Assembly: GCF_000411475.1 (NCBI RefSeq)
Contig: NZ_KE150466.1
Span: 68,829 to 132,828 of the forward strand
Reading direction: 5' to 3'
DNA length: 64,000 nucleotides
DNA from: Streptococcus sp. HPH0090
GTDB taxonomy: Bacteria; Bacillota; Bacilli; Lactobacillales; Streptococcaceae
Shown piece by piece: positions 16,868 to 26,397 of this stretch; the stretch's first letter is position 1, and the number at the start of each line of letters is the position of its first letter. The position numbers and the translations under genes are program-made. The notes beneath the pieces were generated by a model that worked only from the letters and a program-made list of their open reading frames with translations, ran no database searches and was not told the DNA's origin.

Positions 16868-18222
16868 CTTTGTTCCTCTCTCTTCGAAATGCTTGAAAAC
16901 TTGTTATACTCTTTTTGGAAAATCAATTCTACCGTTCCACGTGCACCGCTACGGTTTTTCTCGATAATCACTTCTACTTTGTTATTAGGAAGACCTTCCT
17001 CTTCTTCGCCACCACGCTCGTAATAGTCATCACGATAAAGAAAGGCTACGATATCCGCATCCTGCTCGATAGATCCAGACTCACGAATATCTGATAATAC
17101 CGGTCTTTTATCTTGACGTTGTTCAACACTACGTGACAACTGACTTAGCGCGATAACAGGCACCTTCAATTCCTTCGCCAGAATTTTCAACTGACGTGAA
17201 ATCTCTGAAACCTCTTGTTGACGATTTTCACGACCAGTCCCTGTAATTAGCTGCAGGTAGTCAATCAAGATCAATCCAAGATTGCCTGTTTCCTGAGCCA
17301 ATTTTCTGGCGCGTGATCGAATCTCTGTAATTCGAATCCCGGGTGTATCGTCGATATAAATGCTTGCTTTAGCAAGATTCCCCTGAGCAATGGTGTACTT
17401 ACGCCATTCTTCCTCACTGAGTTGCCCTGTACGAATCGAGTGAGATTCTACTAATCCTTCAGCAGCCAACATACGGTCGACTAGACTCTCAGCACCCATT
17501 TCGAGAGAGAAAATTGCAACAGTCTTGTCTAGCTTAGTTCCAATATTTTGAGCAATATTCAAGGCAAAGGCAGTCTTACCAACCGCAGGTCGAGCAGCAA
17601 GAATAATCAACTCCTCCTCGTGCAACCCAGTTGTCATATGATCCAAATCTTGATAACCAGTTGCAATCCCTGTAATATCAGAAGTTTGTTGTGAACGAGC
17701 TTCTAGGTTCCCAAAGTTAAGGTTTAGAATGTCTCGAATATTTCTAAACCCACTACGATTGGCATTCTCGCTGACATCAATCAAGCCTTTTTCTGCACGC
17801 GCAATGATTTCATCTACTGGACTAGAGGCTTCATAAGCTTGATTGACTGATTCCGTCAACTTGGCAATCAAGCGACGAAGCATGGCTTTCTCTGCTACAA
17901 TCTTTGCATAGTACTCTGCATTAGCAGAAGTCGGTACAGAGTTGATAATTTCAACAAGGTAGGATAGACCACCAATATTTTGCAAATCACCTTGATTGTC
18001 TAAAATCGTGCGAACAGTTGTTGCATCAATGGCTTCGCCACGATCTGACAAATCAACCATGGCCTGAAAAATCAAACGGTGAGCATACTTAAAGAAGTCT
18101 CGAGAGTCAATATATTCTCGAACAAACACGAGTTTACTCTCATCGATAAATATAGCTCCCAATACTGATTGTTCTGCCAAGATATCCTGGGGCTGAACTC
18201 GTAGTTCCTCTACTTCTGCCAT
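16864..18222 (-). CDS. dnaB: replicative DNA helicase
   Basis: A 452-residue hexameric replicative helicase (called dnaB or dnaC in streptococci). N-terminal helical domain (about 1-150), then RecA-like ATPase with Walker A ARPAVGKTAFALN and Walker B region LILIDYLQLI, and the SQLSRSVEQRQDKRP segment typical of DnaB. Unwinds DNA ahead of the replisome. It lies 42 nt after rplI and overlaps veg, in the widespread gdpP-rplI-dnaB order. Confidence 0.97.
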   Translation of the reverse strand: MAEVEELRVQPQDILAEQSVLGAIFIDESKLVFVREYIDSRDFFKYAHRLIFQAMVDLSDRGEAIDATTVRTILDNQGDLQNIGGLSYLVEIINSVPTSANAEYYAKIVAEKAMLRRLIAKLTESVNQAYEASSPVDEIIARAEKGLIDVSENANRSGFRNIRDILNLNFGNLEARSQQTSDITGIATGYQDLDHMTTGLHEEELIILAARPAVGKTAFALNIAQNIGTKLDKTVAIFSLEMGAESLVDRMLAAEGLVESHSIRTGQLSEEEWRKYTIAQGNLAKASIYIDDTPGIRITEIRSRARKLAQETGNLGLILIDYLQLITGTGRENRQQEVSEISRQLKILAKELKVPVIALSQLSRSVEQRQDKRPVLSDIRESGSIEQDADIVAFLYRDDYYERGGEEEEGLPNNKVEVIIEKNRSGARGTVELIFQKEYNKFSSISKREEQR

Positions 18223-18264
18223 CAGATTTTCCTTCCTTTTACAACATAATTACTCAAATCTAGA

Positions 18265-18717
18265 CTAGCCTTCTTTTACACGAAGATTAATGACGCCAGT
18301 TACATCCTGATAAATTTTTACAGGAACATCAATCAAGCCAACCGCACGAATTGGAGATTGGACTTGAATATGGCGTTTATCAATTTTAATTCCAAATTGT
18401 TTTTGAAGCTCTTCCGCAATTTTCTTGCTTGTAATTGAACCAAAAGTTCTTCCATCTGGACCAACTTTTTCAACAAACTCAACAATTGTTTCTTCTGCTT
18501 CAAGTTTCGCCTTAATTTCTTGTGCTTCTGCAAGAAGTTGAGCATGCGCTTTTTCTTCAGATTTTTGCTTACCACGCAACTCGCCAATTGCTTGAGAAGT
18601 CGCTTCTTTAGCAAGATTTTTCTTAATCAAAAAGTTTTGTGCATAACCTGTTGGCACTTCCTTGATTTCGCCTTTTTTTCCTTTTCCTTTTACATCTGCT
18701 AAAAAGATTACTTTCAT
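18265..18717 (-). CDS. rplI: 50S ribosomal protein L9
   Basis: A 150-residue L9 with the N-terminal [21 protein letters not shown] segment that binds 23S rRNA, a long central helix and a C-terminal domain ending [17 protein letters not shown]. Its ATG overlaps the gdpP stop codon (ATGA-type overlap), so it is translationally coupled to gdpP. Confidence 0.98.
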   Translation of the reverse strand: MKVIFLADVKGKGKKGEIKEVPTGYAQNFLIKKNLAKEATSQAIGELRGKQKSEEKAHAQLLAEAQEIKAKLEAEETIVEFVEKVGPDGRTFGSITSKKIAEELQKQFGIKIDKRHIQVQSPIRAVGLIDVPVKIYQDVTGVINLRVKEG

Positions 18718-20687
18718 TCCTCTGTCTCCTTTTCACTAAGTTCATTAGAAATAATGGTTTTCAATTTATCACCTGCTTCTTGCAGACTCATATCTGTCAG
18801 TCGAGCAGCAGCCAAGTTGAAGTGGCCTCCACCACCCAATTCTTCCATAATCCGTTGCACATTAATCTTACTTCGACTTCGTGCAGAGATGGAAATATCC
18901 CCTTGGCGGTTTTTTGCAATAACAAAGCTAGCTTCAATGCCTGACATGGCTAACATAGTATCCGCTGCTTTACTAATCACTACAGTATCATACTCCTTAG
19001 TATCCTTGGCCTGAGCCACCAGAATAGAAGGTTGTACAGTCTGTCCTTGCAAGATGAGTTCATTCACCAATCGATACTCTTCAAAGTCAGTCGCCGCAAG
19101 TTCCTGGATCACAACACTATCACTACCACGTGTTCTTAGATAGCTCGCTACATCAAATGTTCGGCTAGTCACACGAGAGGTGAAATTCTTGGTATCTAGC
19201 ATCATACCGCCCATCAGAACACTTGCTTGAATACGACTCAATCGTGATTTCTTAGAGTTTTGGAATTGGATTAATTCCGTTACAAGTTCGCTTGCACTAC
19301 TTGCTCCACTCTCTATATAGGTGATGACTGCATTGTCTGGGAAATCCTGGTCCCGTCTATGATGGTCAATAACAATCGTTTGTGTGAACAAATCATAGAA
19401 TTCTTTTGACAAGGTCAAGGCCGTCTTAGAATGGTCTACCATCACTAATAACGAACGATTAGTGACCATCTCCATAGCCTGATTTAGAGGAAGAAGTTTT
19501 GTAACCCCCTCATTCTCTAAAAATTGAATGGCTCGATGAATGTCAGGAGACATTTGCTCAGAGTCGTAGACTACATAACTATCATTCAAGATGTTGCTAG
19601 AGAACAATTGCATCCCAACCGCAGAACCTAAAGCATCCATGTCTAAATTTTTATGACCAACAACGAATACACAATCGACACTCTTCAATTTTTCAGAGAT
19701 TGCCGTCATCATTGCTCTAGTACGTGTTCTTGTCCGCTTGATTGAAGCTGCAGAGCCGCCACCAAAATAAATTGGATTCTTCGTTTCGTCATTCTCTTTT
19801 ACGACAACTTGGTCTCCACCACGAACTTCTGCAAGATTGAGATTTGATAAAGCGACTTTACCAATACTCTCATGATCTCCATCACCGTATGATAAGCCCA
19901 TACTCATAGTCAATGGTAAATCTCTCTGTTTGGCTTCTTCACGGAAGGTATCAATTACAGAAAATTTATCCTGCATCAATTGCTCCAATACCGTATAGTC
20001 GGTAAACAAGTAAAAACGATCCATGGCCACTCTGCGAGAGAACATCTTATGTTTTCCGGTAAACTCTGCGACATAATTCGCAACAAAACTATTAATATGG
20101 CTGATATCTGATTCAGATGTTTCATTTTCTAAATCATCATAGTTATCTACCGAAATAACACCGATAACAGGGCGGCTCGTAACCAATTCTACCGTGGCTT
20201 CGTACTCTCCAGAAACGTCAAAAAAGTAGAGTACACCAGAATTTCTATCTAGGTGCACGGCGTAACGTTTTTCCCCCACATTGGCATAAATTCCAGGCGA
20301 AGATATGGATGTTTTTATAATTTCTTGAACTTGAGAATAGTCAATTTCTCCATCTTCCGTTGTCAGCATTAACTCAGCGTAGGGATTGAACCACTCAATC
20401 TCACTACTTTCCATGTTTAGTTTGACAACCCCAACAGGCATCTGTTCTAACAGTGAACTTAAACTATCTTCTGCCTGATGGTTTACGTACTGGATTTGTT
20501 CAATTTCAGTTTTCTGATAAGATTTCTTCTGAAAATAAAATAGTAAAAGAAATGCTACCATCAAGAAAAGTAAACATGCTATTGTGACTAGATTATTTTG
20601 AAGAAAAACAACCAATACGGTCATGATTATAAAGGAAATCCCAACAAATAAGTATATAAAAAAGGGATTCATTTCATTTTTTTTCAT
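18714..20687 (-). CDS. gdpP: cyclic-di-AMP phosphodiesterase
   Basis: A 657-residue membrane phosphodiesterase that hydrolyses c-di-AMP to pApA. Two N-terminal membrane helices (about 10-55), a PAS-like domain, a degenerate GGDEF domain ([19 protein letters not shown]) and a DHH-DHHA1 catalytic part with [25 protein letters not shown] and [11 protein letters not shown]. The start at 20687 is chosen because the upstream ATG at 20705 lies immediately after the -10 box, before the expected transcription start, and AGAGG precedes the chosen codon. First gene of the gdpP-rplI-dnaB-veg unit. c-di-AMP affects competence and wall stress in streptococci (family knowledge). Confidence 0.96.
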   Translation of the reverse strand: MKKNEMNPFFIYLFVGISFIIMTVLVVFLQNNLVTIACLLFLMVAFLLLFYFQKKSYQKTEIEQIQYVNHQAEDSLSSLLEQMPVGVVKLNMESSEIEWFNPYAELMLTTEDGEIDYSQVQEIIKTSISSPGIYANVGEKRYAVHLDRNSGVLYFFDVSGEYEATVELVTSRPVIGVISVDNYDDLENETSESDISHINSFVANYVAEFTGKHKMFSRRVAMDRFYLFTDYTVLEQLMQDKFSVIDTFREEAKQRDLPLTMSMGLSYGDGDHESIGKVALSNLNLAEVRGGDQVVVKENDETKNPIYFGGGSAASIKRTRTRTRAMMTAISEKLKSVDCVFVVGHKNLDMDALGSAVGMQLFSSNILNDSYVVYDSEQMSPDIHRAIQFLENEGVTKLLPLNQAMEMVTNRSLLVMVDHSKTALTLSKEFYDLFTQTIVIDHHRRDQDFPDNAVITYIESGASSASELVTELIQFQNSKKSRLSRIQASVLMGGMMLDTKNFTSRVTSRTFDVASYLRTRGSDSVVIQELAATDFEEYRLVNELILQGQTVQPSILVAQAKDTKEYDTVVISKAADTMLAMSGIEASFVIAKNRQGDISISARSRSKINVQRIMEELGGGGHFNLAAARLTDMSLQEAGDKLKTIISNELSEKETEE

Positions 20688-20705
20688 TACAAACCTCTTG
20701 CGCAT

Positions 20706-20714
20706 TATTATACC
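20706..20714 (-). promoter_or_regulatory. extended -10 promoter of gdpP
   Basis: Minus strand TGGTATAAT: a perfect TATAAT (20706-20711) with TG one base upstream. No good -35. Places transcription start downstream of the first in-frame ATG, which decides the gdpP start. Confidence 0.6.
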
Positions 20715-20783
20715 ATATTTGCACTTAAAAAGCGACCTTTAAAGAAGGAAAAGCACTGATACTCGCCTGTAACACTCATTAAC

Positions 20784-20820
20784 ACAAAAGGTGGTTTACA
20801 CTAGTGTAAACCACCTTTTT
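20784..20820. terminator. terminator of hpf
   Basis: An almost perfect palindrome, arms AAAAGGTGGTTTACAC and GTGTAAACCACCTTTT, with T-runs in both directions. It lies 18 nt past the hpf stop codon. Confidence 0.85.
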
Positions 20821-20838
20821 GACTAATCAAACTACTGA

Positions 20839-21387
20839 TTATGATTCTTTTACTTCAAGAAGGCCAATATCTCCATCTTCACGACGGTAAATTACATTTG
20901 TTGTTTCGTCTTCAACATCGATGTAAATGAAGAAGTCATGACCCAATAAGTCCATTTGAAGAAGGGCTTCTTCGAGGTCCATTGGTTTTAAATCAATTTG
21001 TTTTGAACGAACAACTTTTGGCTGAGCAACATCAGAATCTTCAACTAAATCGTCAGTAAATAATTGGCTAGTAGAGACTTTATTTCTGTTCTTGCGTTCA
21101 ATTTTTGTTTTATTTTTACGAATTTGACGTTCAATCTTATCTGTTACCAAATCAATTGATCCATACATATCTTGAGAAACATCTTCTGCACGAAGAGTAA
21201 TGGATCCAAGTGGGATTGTTACTTCCACCTTAGCAGTCTTTTCACGATATACTTTCAAGTTTACACGTGCATCTAATTCTTGATCTTCTTGGAAGTATTT
21301 TTCGATCTTTTCGAGTTTAGAAACTACATAATCACGAATTGCTTCTGTTACTTCTAGGTTTTCACCTCGGATACTATATTTAATCAT
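20839..21387 (-). CDS. hpf: long-form ribosome hibernation promoting factor
   Basis: A 182-residue long HPF (YvyD/RaiA family): N-terminal domain (1-105) that binds the 30S decoding site, charged linker, and C-terminal dimerisation domain (about 120-182, ending VIYRREDGDIGLLEVKES) that joins two 70S ribosomes into a 100S particle in slow growth. Single-gene unit between a sigma-A promoter that overlaps a cre-like site and a strong terminator, suggesting catabolite repression. Confidence 0.96.
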   Translation of the reverse strand: MIKYSIRGENLEVTEAIRDYVVSKLEKIEKYFQEDQELDARVNLKVYREKTAKVEVTIPLGSITLRAEDVSQDMYGSIDLVTDKIERQIRKNKTKIERKNRNKVSTSQLFTDDLVEDSDVAQPKVVRSKQIDLKPMDLEEALLQMDLLGHDFFIYIDVEDETTNVIYRREDGDIGLLEVKES

Positions 21388-21428
21388 ATAAGTACCTTCT
21401 TTCTAAACATATTTGTTTTTCTATATTT

Positions 21429-21457
21429 ATTATAACGCTTTCAAAAAATTATTGCAA
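21429..21457 (-). promoter_or_regulatory. hpf promoter overlapped by a cre-like site
   Basis: Minus strand -35 TTGCAA (21452-21457), 17-bp spacer, -10 TATAAT (21429-21434). A catabolite-response element, TGAAAGCGTTATAA (21443 down to 21430), matching TGWAANCGNTNWCA at all but one fixed position, covers the spacer end and the -10 box. CcpA bound here would block RNA polymerase. Confidence 0.7.
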
Positions 21458-21466
21458 TCTTTTTCC

Positions 21467-22129
21467 TCATCTTACGAGGGAAAATGTTCGAACCTCCTCT
21501 GCTCCTGCATTCTCAAGCAATCTCTTCACACGATTAACGGTTGCTCCAGTAGTATAAATATCATCAATCAAAAGAATCTTCTTGGGAATCGTGACACCAG
21601 CTTTAATAAAAAATGGAAGTTCCGTGGCCAATCGCTCTGAACGATTTTTTGAAGAACTTGCTTTCTCGTCATTTTTTCCCAAAAAATCATGATAAGAGAG
21701 TCCTGTAGCTTCAATTAAACCCTCAACCTGATTAAATCCTCTTTTAGAAAACCTTTCTGAACTTAAAGGTATTATAAGAAATTGAAACTCTTTGTATTTT
21801 TTTAATCTCTCCCTTAAAATTGATGCGAAAATCTTTCTCAGAAGATAGTCTCCATCAAACTTATATCGACTAAAGTAATCCTTCATTGCTTCATTATAAG
21901 TAAAAATTGCTTCATGGTCTACGTCAACTCCCTCTTTACACCATGATTGACAGTCTTGACACGAAGTTGACACTCCTATTTTGTAGCAGTTTGGACAATG
22001 CTCTTCCCCAATCTTTTCAAAATTTAAGAAACATACTGAACAGAGTAAACTCTCCTCCTTGTTCAACAAAAGAAGACTACTGAAGGTTAGATTATTTTTT
22101 AAATGTTGTCCACAGAGTAAACAAGTCAT
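21467..22129 (-). CDS. comFC: competence protein ComFC (phosphoribosyltransferase-like)
   Basis: A 220-residue late competence protein. N-terminal Cys cluster (CLLCG, CSVC, CPNC, CQDC) likely binds zinc; the C-terminal half has a type I phosphoribosyltransferase fold with the PRPP loop ILLIDDIYTTGATVN. ComFC works with ComFA in DNA uptake, probably at the inner face of the membrane. It overlaps the comFA stop codon (ATGA), so the two are coupled and share the cin-box promoter. Confidence 0.94.
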   Translation of the reverse strand: MTCLLCGQHLKNNLTFSSLLLLNKEESLLCSVCFLNFEKIGEEHCPNCYKIGVSTSCQDCQSWCKEGVDVDHEAIFTYNEAMKDYFSRYKFDGDYLLRKIFASILRERLKKYKEFQFLIIPLSSERFSKRGFNQVEGLIEATGLSYHDFLGKNDEKASSSKNRSERLATELPFFIKAGVTIPKKILLIDDIYTTGATVNRVKRLLENAGAEEVRTFSLVR

Positions 22130-23424
22130 AAGCCTGCCTCCTTGTTCATCAGTTTAATTTCTTTAATGGCATTCTTAATCGAACGATTCAATCCATCATG
22201 AAAGAAAATCAAATCTCCAGTTGGTCTATCCATGCTACGACCAACTCTCCCTCCAATTTGTATGAGACTTGATTTTGTAAAGAGGCGATGGTTTGCTTCA
22301 ACGACACATACATCGACACACGGAAAGGTAACTCCGCGTTCTAATATGGTTGTGCTTATCAATATGGTTAATTCTCTATCCCTAAATGCTTGAACTTGTT
22401 CTAATCGGTCTTCAGTAACCGAAGATACGAAACCAATTTTCTCATTTGGAAACTGCAGTTGCAAGATTTCCTTTAACTTCTCTCCTTTTTTAATCTCTGA
22501 AGCGAAAATTAGTAATGGATAGCTTGATTTTCGTTGTTTTTCTATATAGCTTTTTAATTTTGGGGGGAGACGATGTTTGTCTAAGTAATTGTCCAATTCA
22601 GATAGCCAGACTGGTTTAGGAATTATTAAGGGGTTACCATGAAACCGCCTTGGTAGACTCAACCTTTTTAACTCTCCTAAGCGAACCTTTTTATCCAATT
22701 CATCTGTAGAGGTTGCTGTAAGGAAAATGCTGAGCCCTTTTTCCTTTACACAATTCTTTACAGCTTTGTAAAGCATCTTGTTGTCAACATAGGGAAAAGC
22801 ATCAACTTCATCAACTATTAGTAAATCAAAAGCTTGATAAAATTTTAATAACTGGTGGGTCGTTGCAACAACTAGAGGTGTCCGAAAATATGGTTCAGAT
22901 TCACCATGCAACAACGCGATGTCACAGGCAAAATCATTTTGTAGTCTTTTATATAACTCCAAACAAACATCTATCCGGGGGCTCGCTAAACAAACTGCCC
23001 CACCATCATTAATGACTTTCGCCACAACTTGATAAATCATCTCTGTTTTCCCAGCGCCAGTCACGGCATGAACTAAAGTTGGCTGCTGACTATCTACAGC
23101 TTTAAGTAATCCTTTTGATACTTTCTCTTGAAATGGAGTCAATTGTCCCTGCCATTTAAGAATCTCTTGCTTTGGAAATTCTTCCTGAGGGAAATAATAT
23201 AAACTTTGATCACTCCTAACTCGCTTCATCAACAGACATTCTCGACAGTAGTATGCATCAATGGGCAATAACCATTCTTCTTGAATCACACTATCACATC
23301 GTTGACAAACTAGTTTTCCCTTCTCTTTTCGCATACTTGGGAGTTTCACTGCTAACTCACGCTCTGCTACACTTAATTCCTCTTCAGTAAAAAGACGTCC
23401 TAGATAATTCGAATCTATTTTCAT
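22126..23424 (-). CDS. comFA: competence helicase ComFA
   Basis: A 432-residue DEAD-box-like ATPase that helps pull transforming single-stranded DNA into the cell. Four-cysteine zinc motif (CQRCDS, CREC at about 39-63), Walker A TGAGKTEM, DEVD box LLIVDEVDAFPY, motif III TATST, and helicase C-terminal motif IGGRVGRS. Under a perfect ComX box whose 3' end is only 7 nt from the ATG, leaving no room for a normal leader. Operon with comFC; divergent from yigZ. Confidence 0.96.
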   Translation of the reverse strand: MKIDSNYLGRLFTEEELSVAERELAVKLPSMRKEKGKLVCQRCDSVIQEEWLLPIDAYYCRECLLMKRVRSDQSLYYFPQEEFPKQEILKWQGQLTPFQEKVSKGLLKAVDSQQPTLVHAVTGAGKTEMIYQVVAKVINDGGAVCLASPRIDVCLELYKRLQNDFACDIALLHGESEPYFRTPLVVATTHQLLKFYQAFDLLIVDEVDAFPYVDNKMLYKAVKNCVKEKGLSIFLTATSTDELDKKVRLGELKRLSLPRRFHGNPLIIPKPVWLSELDNYLDKHRLPPKLKSYIEKQRKSSYPLLIFASEIKKGEKLKEILQLQFPNEKIGFVSSVTEDRLEQVQAFRDRELTILISTTILERGVTFPCVDVCVVEANHRLFTKSSLIQIGGRVGRSMDRPTGDLIFFHDGLNRSIKNAIKEIKLMNKEAGL

Positions 23425-23431
23425 ACTTCTT

Positions 23432-23439
23432 TATTCGTA
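23432..23439 (-). promoter_or_regulatory. perfect ComX (cin) box for comFA-comFC
   Basis: Minus strand TACGAATA, the full consensus, preceded by a short T-tract. With a normal ComX box-to-start distance, transcription would begin at or next to the A of the comFA ATG. Confidence 0.88.
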
Positions 23440-23479
23440 AAATCTAGAACTTTATCCTATTTTTTAGTACAATAAAAAT

Positions 23480-24115
23480 ATGGAATGTAGAACAATTAAA
23501 GAGGATGGACAAGTCCAAGAAGAAATCAAAAAATCACGCTTTATTTGCCATGCAAAGCGCGTCTATAGTGAAGAAGAAGCTCGAGCTTTCATCACTGCTA
23601 TTAAGAAAGAACACTATAAAGCGACCCACAACTGCTCTGCTTTTATTATCGGTGAGCGGAGTGAAATTAAACGAACTAGTGACGATGGAGAACCAAGCGG
23701 AACTGCTGGAGTACCAATGCTAGGAGTGTTAGAAAATCACAATTTAACTAATGTCTGTGTGGTTGTTACCCGTTATTTCGGTGGTATTAAACTAGGTGCT
23801 GGGGGGCTCATTCGCGCTTATGCTGGTAGTGTCGCCTTAGCTGTTAAAGAGATTGGAATTGTAGAAATTAAAGAACAAGCAGGGATTCAGATTCAAATGA
23901 GTTATGCTCAATATCAAGAATATGGAAATTTTCTTAAAGAACATAATCTCATGGAACTTGAAACAAATTTCACTGATCAGGTCGAAACAATCATCTTTGT
24001 TGATAAGGAAGATAAAGAAGCTATCAAAGCTTCTCTCATAGAATTTTTCAATGGAAAAGTCACCTTAATTGATCAGGGCTTACGAGAGGTTGAGGTTCCT
24101 GTTAACTTAGGGTAA
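23480..24115 (+). CDS. yigZ: YigZ/IMPACT family protein
   Basis: A 211-residue member of the UPF0029/IMPACT family with the signature GEPSGTAGVPMLGVL and TRYFGGIKLGAGGLIRAY. The N-terminal domain belongs to the RNA-binding ribosomal-protein S5 superfamily; a small C-terminal DUF1949 domain follows. Cellular role in bacteria is unsettled. It is divergent from comFA (55 nt apart) and has no clear Shine-Dalgarno; a TACAAT at 23468-23473 could start transcription very near the ATG. It has its own terminator. Confidence 0.9.
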   Translation: MECRTIKEDGQVQEEIKKSRFICHAKRVYSEEEARAFITAIKKEHYKATHNCSAFIIGERSEIKRTSDDGEPSGTAGVPMLGVLENHNLTNVCVVVTRYFGGIKLGAGGLIRAYAGSVALAVKEIGIVEIKEQAGIQIQMSYAQYQEYGNFLKEHNLMELETNFTDQVETIIFVDKEDKEAIKASLIEFFNGKVTLIDQGLREVEVPVNLG

Positions 24116-24168
24116 AATAAAGAAATGCTACCTTATCATCTAATTTTCCTCATTTATATCTGATATAA

Positions 24169-24199
24169 AAAAATCCTATCGCTTCGATAGGATTTCTAT
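24169..24199 (+). terminator. terminator of yigZ
   Basis: Arms AAATCCTATCG (24171-24181) and CGATAGGATTT (24185-24195), three-base loop, then CTATATTTT. Confidence 0.75.
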
Positions 24200-24201
24200 A
24201 T

Positions 24202-24230
24202 TTTACAAAAGGCAAAGTTAGCGTTATACT
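24202..24230 (+). promoter_or_regulatory. cysK promoter
   Basis: TTTACA (24202-24207), 17-bp spacer, TATACT (24225-24230), about 30 nt ahead of the ATG. No riboswitch or T-box fits in the short leader. Confidence 0.7.
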
Positions 24231-24259
24231 AGTAGCATCTTATATATAGAGGTGCTAAT

Positions 24260-25186
24260 ATGGCGATTTATAACAATATCACTGAACTTGTCGGTAGAAC
24301 ACCGATTGTTAAATTGAACAACATCGTACCTGAGGGTGCAGCAGATGTTTACGTAAAACTAGAAGCCTTTAACCCAGGGTCATCCGTTAAAGACCGCATT
24401 GCTCTAAGCATGATTGAAAAAGCTGAACAAGAAGGCAAACTTAAACCTGGTTCTACTATTGTAGAGGCAACAAGCGGAAACACTGGTATCGGTCTTTCAT
24501 GGGTTGGTGCTGCTAAAGGCTACAAAGTTGTCATCGTTATGCCTGAGACAATGAGTGTAGAACGTCGTAAAATCATCCAAGCATATGGTGCTGAACTCGT
24601 TCTAACTCCAGGAAGTGAAGGTATGAAAGGTGCTATTGCTAAAGCTGAAGAAATCGCTGCTGAACGTGATGGTTTCCTACCTTTGCAATTTATCAACCAA
24701 GCTAACCCAGAAGTTCACGAAAGAACAACAGGAGCTGAAATTCTAGCTGATTTCGGAGCTGACGGTTTAGATGCTTTTGTTGCCGGTGTTGGTACTGGAG
24801 GAACTATTTCAGGTGTTTCTCATGCTCTTAAAGCTGCGAATTCAAACATTCAAGTTTTTGCAGTTGAGGCAGACGAATCCGCTATCTTATCAGGTGAAAA
24901 ACCTGGACCTCATAAGATTCAAGGTATCTCTGCTGGATTCATCCCAGAAACACTTGACACAAAAGCTTACGATGGTATCGTTCGCGTAACATCAGACAAT
25001 GCTCTTGCACTTGGTCGTGAGATCGGTGGAAAAGAAGGGTTCTTAGTAGGTATTTCTTCTGCTGCAGCTATCTATGCAGCAATTGAAGTCGCTAAAAAAC
25101 TTGGAGCAGGTAAAAAAGTCCTTGCGCTTGCACCAGATAACGGAGAACGTTACCTATCTACAACTCTCTATGAATTCGAAGTGTAG
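24260..25186 (+). CDS. cysK: cysteine synthase (O-acetylserine sulfhydrylase)
   Basis: A 308-residue PLP enzyme that makes cysteine from O-acetylserine and sulfide. The PLP lysine is in [10 protein letters not shown], the substrate loop is TSGNTGIGL, and the phosphate-binding glycines are [10 protein letters not shown]. Cysteine synthase A and B are hard to separate; length and sequence favour A. Single gene on the lagging strand with its own promoter and terminator. Codon use is like that of highly expressed genes. Confidence 0.95.
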   Translation: MAIYNNITELVGRTPIVKLNNIVPEGAADVYVKLEAFNPGSSVKDRIALSMIEKAEQEGKLKPGSTIVEATSGNTGIGLSWVGAAKGYKVVIVMPETMSVERRKIIQAYGAELVLTPGSEGMKGAIAKAEEIAAERDGFLPLQFINQANPEVHERTTGAEILADFGADGLDAFVAGVGTGGTISGVSHALKAANSNIQVFAVEADESAILSGEKPGPHKIQGISAGFIPETLDTKAYDGIVRVTSDNALALGREIGGKEGFLVGISSAAAIYAAIEVAKKLGAGKKVLALAPDNGERYLSTTLYEFEV

Positions 25187-25199
25187 TCTCCTAAATACA

Positions 25200-25226
25200 C
25201 AAAGCCCTTATTTAAGGGCTTTTTAA
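25200..25226 (+). terminator. terminator of cysK
   Basis: AAAGCCC and GGGCTTT arms, followed by TTTTAATTTT, 15 nt past the stop codon. Confidence 0.85.
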
Positions 25227-25240
25227 TTTTCTATAAAAGA

Positions 25241-25272
25241 AAAGAAAAAGGAAGCAAACTTGCTTCCTCTTT
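25241..25272 (-). terminator. terminator of rpsB-tsf
   Basis: AGGAAGCA (25249-25256) and TGCTTCCT (25261-25268), four-base loop, minus-strand tail TTTTTCTTTTC. Confidence 0.85.
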
Positions 25273-25278
25273 TTATTA

Positions 25279-26319
25279 TTAGTTATTCAAAGCTGCTGCC
25301 ATTGTAGCTGCAACTTCAGCTTCAAAGTCATTTGCAGCTTTTTCGATACCTTCACCAACTTCAAAGCGAGCGAACTCAACTACTGTAGCGTTAACTGATT
25401 CAAGGTATGCTTCAACTGTCTTGCTGTCATCCATGATGTAGACTTGAGCAAGAAGAGTGTAGGCTTGGTCAACTTTTGTGTTGTCCAAGAAGAAGCGATC
25501 CATTTTACCAGGGATGATTTTATCCCAGATTTTTTCTGGTTTACCTTCAGCTGCCAATTCAGCTTTGATATCTTCTTCAGCTTGAGCAACCACTTCGTCA
25601 GTCAATTGAGCTTTAGAACCATACTTAAGGTGTGGAAGAGCTGGTTTACCAACCATTGCACGGCTTTCGTTATCTTGGTCGATAACGTGGTTCAATTGTG
25701 CCAACTCATCTTTAACAAATTGCTCATCCAATTCTTTATATGAAAGAACTGTTGGTTTCATTGCAGCGATGTGCATTGAGATTTGTTTAGCAAGCGCTTC
25801 GTCTCCACCTTCGATTACAGAGATAACACCGATACGTCCACCATTGTGTTGGTATGCTCCGAAGTGTTGTGCATCTGTTTTTTCAAGCAAAGCAAAACGA
25901 CGGAATGAGATTTTTTCACCGATTGTAGCTGTTGCAGATACATATGCAGCTTCAAGAGTTTCACCTGAAGGCATTGTCAAAGCAAGAGCTTCTTCGTTGT
26001 TAGCTGGTTTACCTTCAGCGATGACTTTCGCAGTTGCATTTACCAACTCAACGAATTGAGCATTTTTCGCAACGAAGTCAGTTTCAGCATTTACTTCAAC
26101 TACTGCTGCAACGTTACCGTTAACAAATACGCCAGTCAAACCTTCAGCTGCAACACGGTCAGCTTTCTTAGCTGCCTTAGCCATACCTTTTTCGCGAAGC
26201 AATTCGATCGCTTTTTCGATATCACCTTCAACTTCAACCAATGCTTTCTTAGCGTCCATAACACCAGCACCAGATTTTTCACGCAACTCTTTAACAAGTT
26301 TAGCTGTAATTTCTGCCAT
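25279..26319 (-). CDS. tsf: translation elongation factor Ts
   Basis: A 346-residue EF-Ts, the guanine-nucleotide exchange factor for EF-Tu. N-terminal UBA-like domain with [28 protein letters not shown] residues, the TDFVAKN motif that contacts EF-Tu, and two exchange subdomains. Longer than E. coli EF-Ts (283), as is usual in streptococci. Downstream of rpsB behind a GC-rich hairpin. Confidence 0.98.
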   Translation of the reverse strand: MAEITAKLVKELREKSGAGVMDAKKALVEVEGDIEKAIELLREKGMAKAAKKADRVAAEGLTGVFVNGNVAAVVEVNAETDFVAKNAQFVELVNATAKVIAEGKPANNEEALALTMPSGETLEAAYVSATATIGEKISFRRFALLEKTDAQHFGAYQHNGGRIGVISVIEGGDEALAKQISMHIAAMKPTVLSYKELDEQFVKDELAQLNHVIDQDNESRAMVGKPALPHLKYGSKAQLTDEVVAQAEEDIKAELAAEGKPEKIWDKIIPGKMDRFFLDNTKVDQAYTLLAQVYIMDDSKTVEAYLESVNATVVEFARFEVGEGIEKAANDFEAEVAATMAAALNN

Positions 26320-26339
26320 TTTGATTCTCCTATATTTTT

Positions 26340-26375
26340 TAAAAATAGGAGAGCCGGGCTAAGCCCCGCCCTCCT
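26340..26375 (-). terminator. hairpin/attenuator between rpsB and tsf
   Basis: A GC-rich imperfect hairpin (AGGAG...GGGC and GCCC...CTCCT) followed on the minus strand by TATTTTT. It lies between the rpsB stop and the tsf ribosome site, so it probably lowers tsf transcription relative to rpsB rather than ending the operon. Confidence 0.6.
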
Positions 26376-26397
26376 AGGTAATGATTACTTATTTGAA

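Noticed and set aside
16933..16948. parS-like word CGTTCCACGTGCACCG in dnaB
   Set aside because: Only the left half fits the parS consensus; the right arm (GCACC instead of AAACA) breaks the palindrome, so ParB binding is unlikely.
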